Shown piece by piece: positions 10,187-11,080 of a DNA stretch of 11,080 nt. Each line of letters starts with the position of its first letter. The first letter of the stretch is position 1. Source of the DNA: Deinococcus sp. (GTDB lineage Bacteria; Deinococcota; Deinococci; Deinococcales; Deinococcaceae); NCBI RefSeq assembly GCF_025362455.1, contig NZ_JANYGJ010000195.1, positions 1 through 11,080 on the forward strand, written 5' to 3'. A program made the translations under genes and the position numbers. The notes beneath the pieces were generated by a model, which had not been told where the DNA came from, did no database searches, and saw only the letters and a list, made by a program, of their open reading frames with translations.

Positions 10187-10225
10187 TCGTCATGAGGGCT
10201 GTGGCGCACCAGTCATTCCCTTCGC

Positions 10226-10456
10226 TTACGCCAGCGTCCATACCAGATCGGCCTGAAAACTCCTGGCCGGGCCACGTACCATATAGCCTCTGGAGCTGTG
10301 GCACAGCACGCCGCCGTGGGGCAGGGGCAGAAGAAAGTCACCGGGCACGCGCCCGTACCGGAAATTCACGGCGTCGCTGGGCGACAGGGTGCCGATGCCG
10401 ACCAGGTGTGTGAGCGCCCTTGAAAAACTGGCCGGGCTGATGACTTTCTCGTGCAT
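10226..10456 (-). CDS. Small hypothetical protein (76 aa)
   Basis: I do not recognise this family. The 76-residue product starts MHEKVISPASFSRALTHLVG and has a hydrophobic, proline- and glycine-containing middle (GDFLLPLPHGGVL). It has no signal peptide or convincing membrane helix, and ends in SFQADLVWTLA. Evidence that it is real: AAGGAG (complement of 10465-10470) sits eight bases before the ATG, a near-perfect binding site. There is also a palindrome over a plausible -10 just upstream, and the plus-strand frames across it are poor. The opening is compatible with a short helical N-terminus (AxxFSRALTHLVxxG), but I would not claim a DNA-binding role. It stands alone between the valS terminator and the fasciclin gene, on the opposite strand to valS. 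Confidence 0.6.
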   Translation of the reverse strand: MHEKVISPASFSRALTHLVGIGTLSPSDAVNFRYGRVPGDFLLPLPHGGVLCHSSRGYMVRGPARSFQADLVWTLA

Positions 10457-10481
10457 GCAGAGTGCTCCTTGAGTGGGTAGG

Positions 10482-10505
10482 GCGGTGGCAATATAAGATC
10501 ACCGC
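10482..10505 (-). promoter_or_regulatory. Palindrome over the likely -10 of the small gene (possible operator)
   Basis: GCGGTG (10482-10487) and CACCGC (10500-10505) are perfect inverted arms separated by 12 bases. Read on the minus strand, TATATT (complement of 10491-10496) lies between the arms and is a good -10 candidate, 35 bases before the start codon. No clear -35 hexamer is present, as might be expected of an activator- or repressor-controlled promoter. The arms could also form a hairpin in RNA transcribed through them. Confidence 0.4.
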
Positions 10506-10844
10506 TTCGGTATGAAGTAGAGGCGCCGTATCGGACCTGATCGGGTACTAAGTATTTTGATGTGGCCGATTTACTGTCACTCTCAGTATGCCGCGCCGGG
10601 CCATACAGGATTCTTGCAGTCGGGCAAGCGATTGCCGGTAATTTCACATGGGTCAAAGCAGTGGCTGATTCAGACGGTCAGCCGGATGGGGTGGCCTCCT
10701 GGCCGGGCTTGGATACCGTGCCTGAGCACTGTGTTCGGCGGCGTGGAATGGTCCACGACCGCTAAGCAGCATGCCACGACCCGGCGCGGACGGCTGTGGC
10801 CTGTCTGGACGGGCATGGGCGGGCCAGCGCCAGGGAACAGAGGA
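10506..10844. other. Stretch with no supported gene
   Basis: Plus-strand frames at 10557-10940 and 10562-10765 are open, but they have no Shine-Dalgarno, no recognisable motif and unconvincing composition (many Trp, Cys and Arg). The longer one runs into the fasciclin terminator and gene. The stretch could hold decayed coding sequence or simply the promoter region of the small minus-strand gene. I see no repeat, RNA gene or insertion-sequence end. Confidence 0.4.
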
Positions 10845-10878
10845 AGGGCCACGCCGCGACGCTCGCTGGCATGGCCCT
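10845..10878 (-). terminator. Hairpin terminator of the fasciclin gene
   Basis: AGGGCCACGCC (10845-10855) pairs with GGCATGGCCCT (10868-10878) with a single mismatch, and GCGA/TCGC extend the stem inside. On the minus strand the hairpin begins 30 bases after the fasciclin stop and is followed by the pyrimidine-rich TCCTCTGTTCC. The stem is strong; the T-tract is weak. Confidence 0.65.
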
Positions 10879-10908
10879 CATGGTTGAATGTCGGTGGTCG
10901 AACCTGGT

Positions 10909-11080
10909 TTACTTGGCGGGCATCAACACGGTGTCGATGACGTGGATCACGCCGTTGGACGCCTTGATGTCGGCCTTGGTGACCTTGGCCTTGTCGATCA
11001 TGACGTTCTTGCCCATCACGGCGATCATCACCGAGGAGCCCTCGACGGTCTTGGCGTCCTTCATCTTCATCACGTCGGCG
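10909..11080 (-). CDS. Fasciclin-domain protein, C-terminal part
   Basis: Reading leftwards from the window edge, 56 residues end at TAA (10909-10911). They show the end of a fasciclin (FAS1) domain: the SSVMIAVMGKNVMIDKAKVT strands, then ADIKASNGVIHVIDTVLMP, the conserved H2-type motif that closes the fold. FAS1 proteins are usually exported and involved in adhesion or cell-surface interactions; bacterial single-domain forms are about 140-180 residues long. The N-terminus, including any signal peptide, lies beyond the window. The protein stops three residues after the motif (PAK), consistent with a single-domain form. The terminator hairpin follows downstream on the same strand. Confidence 0.9.
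   Translation of the reverse strand, partial: ADVMKMKDAKTVEGSSVMIAVMGKNVMIDKAKVTKADIKASNGVIHVIDTVLMPAK

Noticed and set aside
10557..10940. Plus-strand frame of 127 codons
   Set aside because: No binding site, Trp/Arg-rich composition, and it runs through the fasciclin terminator into the antisense of that gene.

Overview
The window looks like chromosomal DNA from a Deinococcus-type bacterium. This is inferred from several traits together: very high GC coding sequence, a NUDIX hydrolase (a family expanded in that genus), a T-box-controlled valyl-tRNA synthetase, a small secreted-type fasciclin protein, and more AT-rich, repeat-bearing intergenic gaps. I see no tRNA or rRNA gene, no CRISPR array, and no intact mobile element. 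The genus is not proven from this sequence alone.

Layout. 1-489 (+): C-terminal part of an unrecognised protein with one membrane segment. 490-922: gene-free, comparatively AT-rich gap with a G-rich direct repeat and a sequence resembling a dispersed extragenic repeat. 923-2023 (+): membrane acyltransferase of family 3, followed 63 bases later by an alpha/beta hydrolase (2087-2896, +). These converge on a large exported M16 (insulinase-type) metallopeptidase (2955-5750, -). From 5879 rightwards lies the most informative unit: a strong promoter, a T-box riboswitch of about 270 bases, a protein made of two tandem NUDIX domains (6233-7228), then valS (7221-10007), which overlaps it by 8 bases. 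A good intrinsic terminator follows at 10065-10100. 10101-10225 is AT-rich with a repeated octamer. 10226-10456 (-) is a small unrecognised gene with an excellent ribosome binding site and a palindrome over its presumed promoter. 10471-10844 has no gene I can support. 10909-11080 (-) is the C-terminal end of a fasciclin-domain protein with its own terminator hairpin.

How the genes work together. The T-box leader appears to read the charging state of tRNA-Val: a GUC triplet sits where the specifier codon is expected, and a UGGGACC bulge sits in the antiterminator. Because no other promoter, terminator or gap lies between leader, NUDIX gene and valS, the double-NUDIX protein should be induced together with ValRS when valine tRNA is uncharged. 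That coupling is the observation most worth following. The other genes look like ordinary envelope or exported functions (acyltransferase, M16 peptidase, fasciclin) plus a generic hydrolase.
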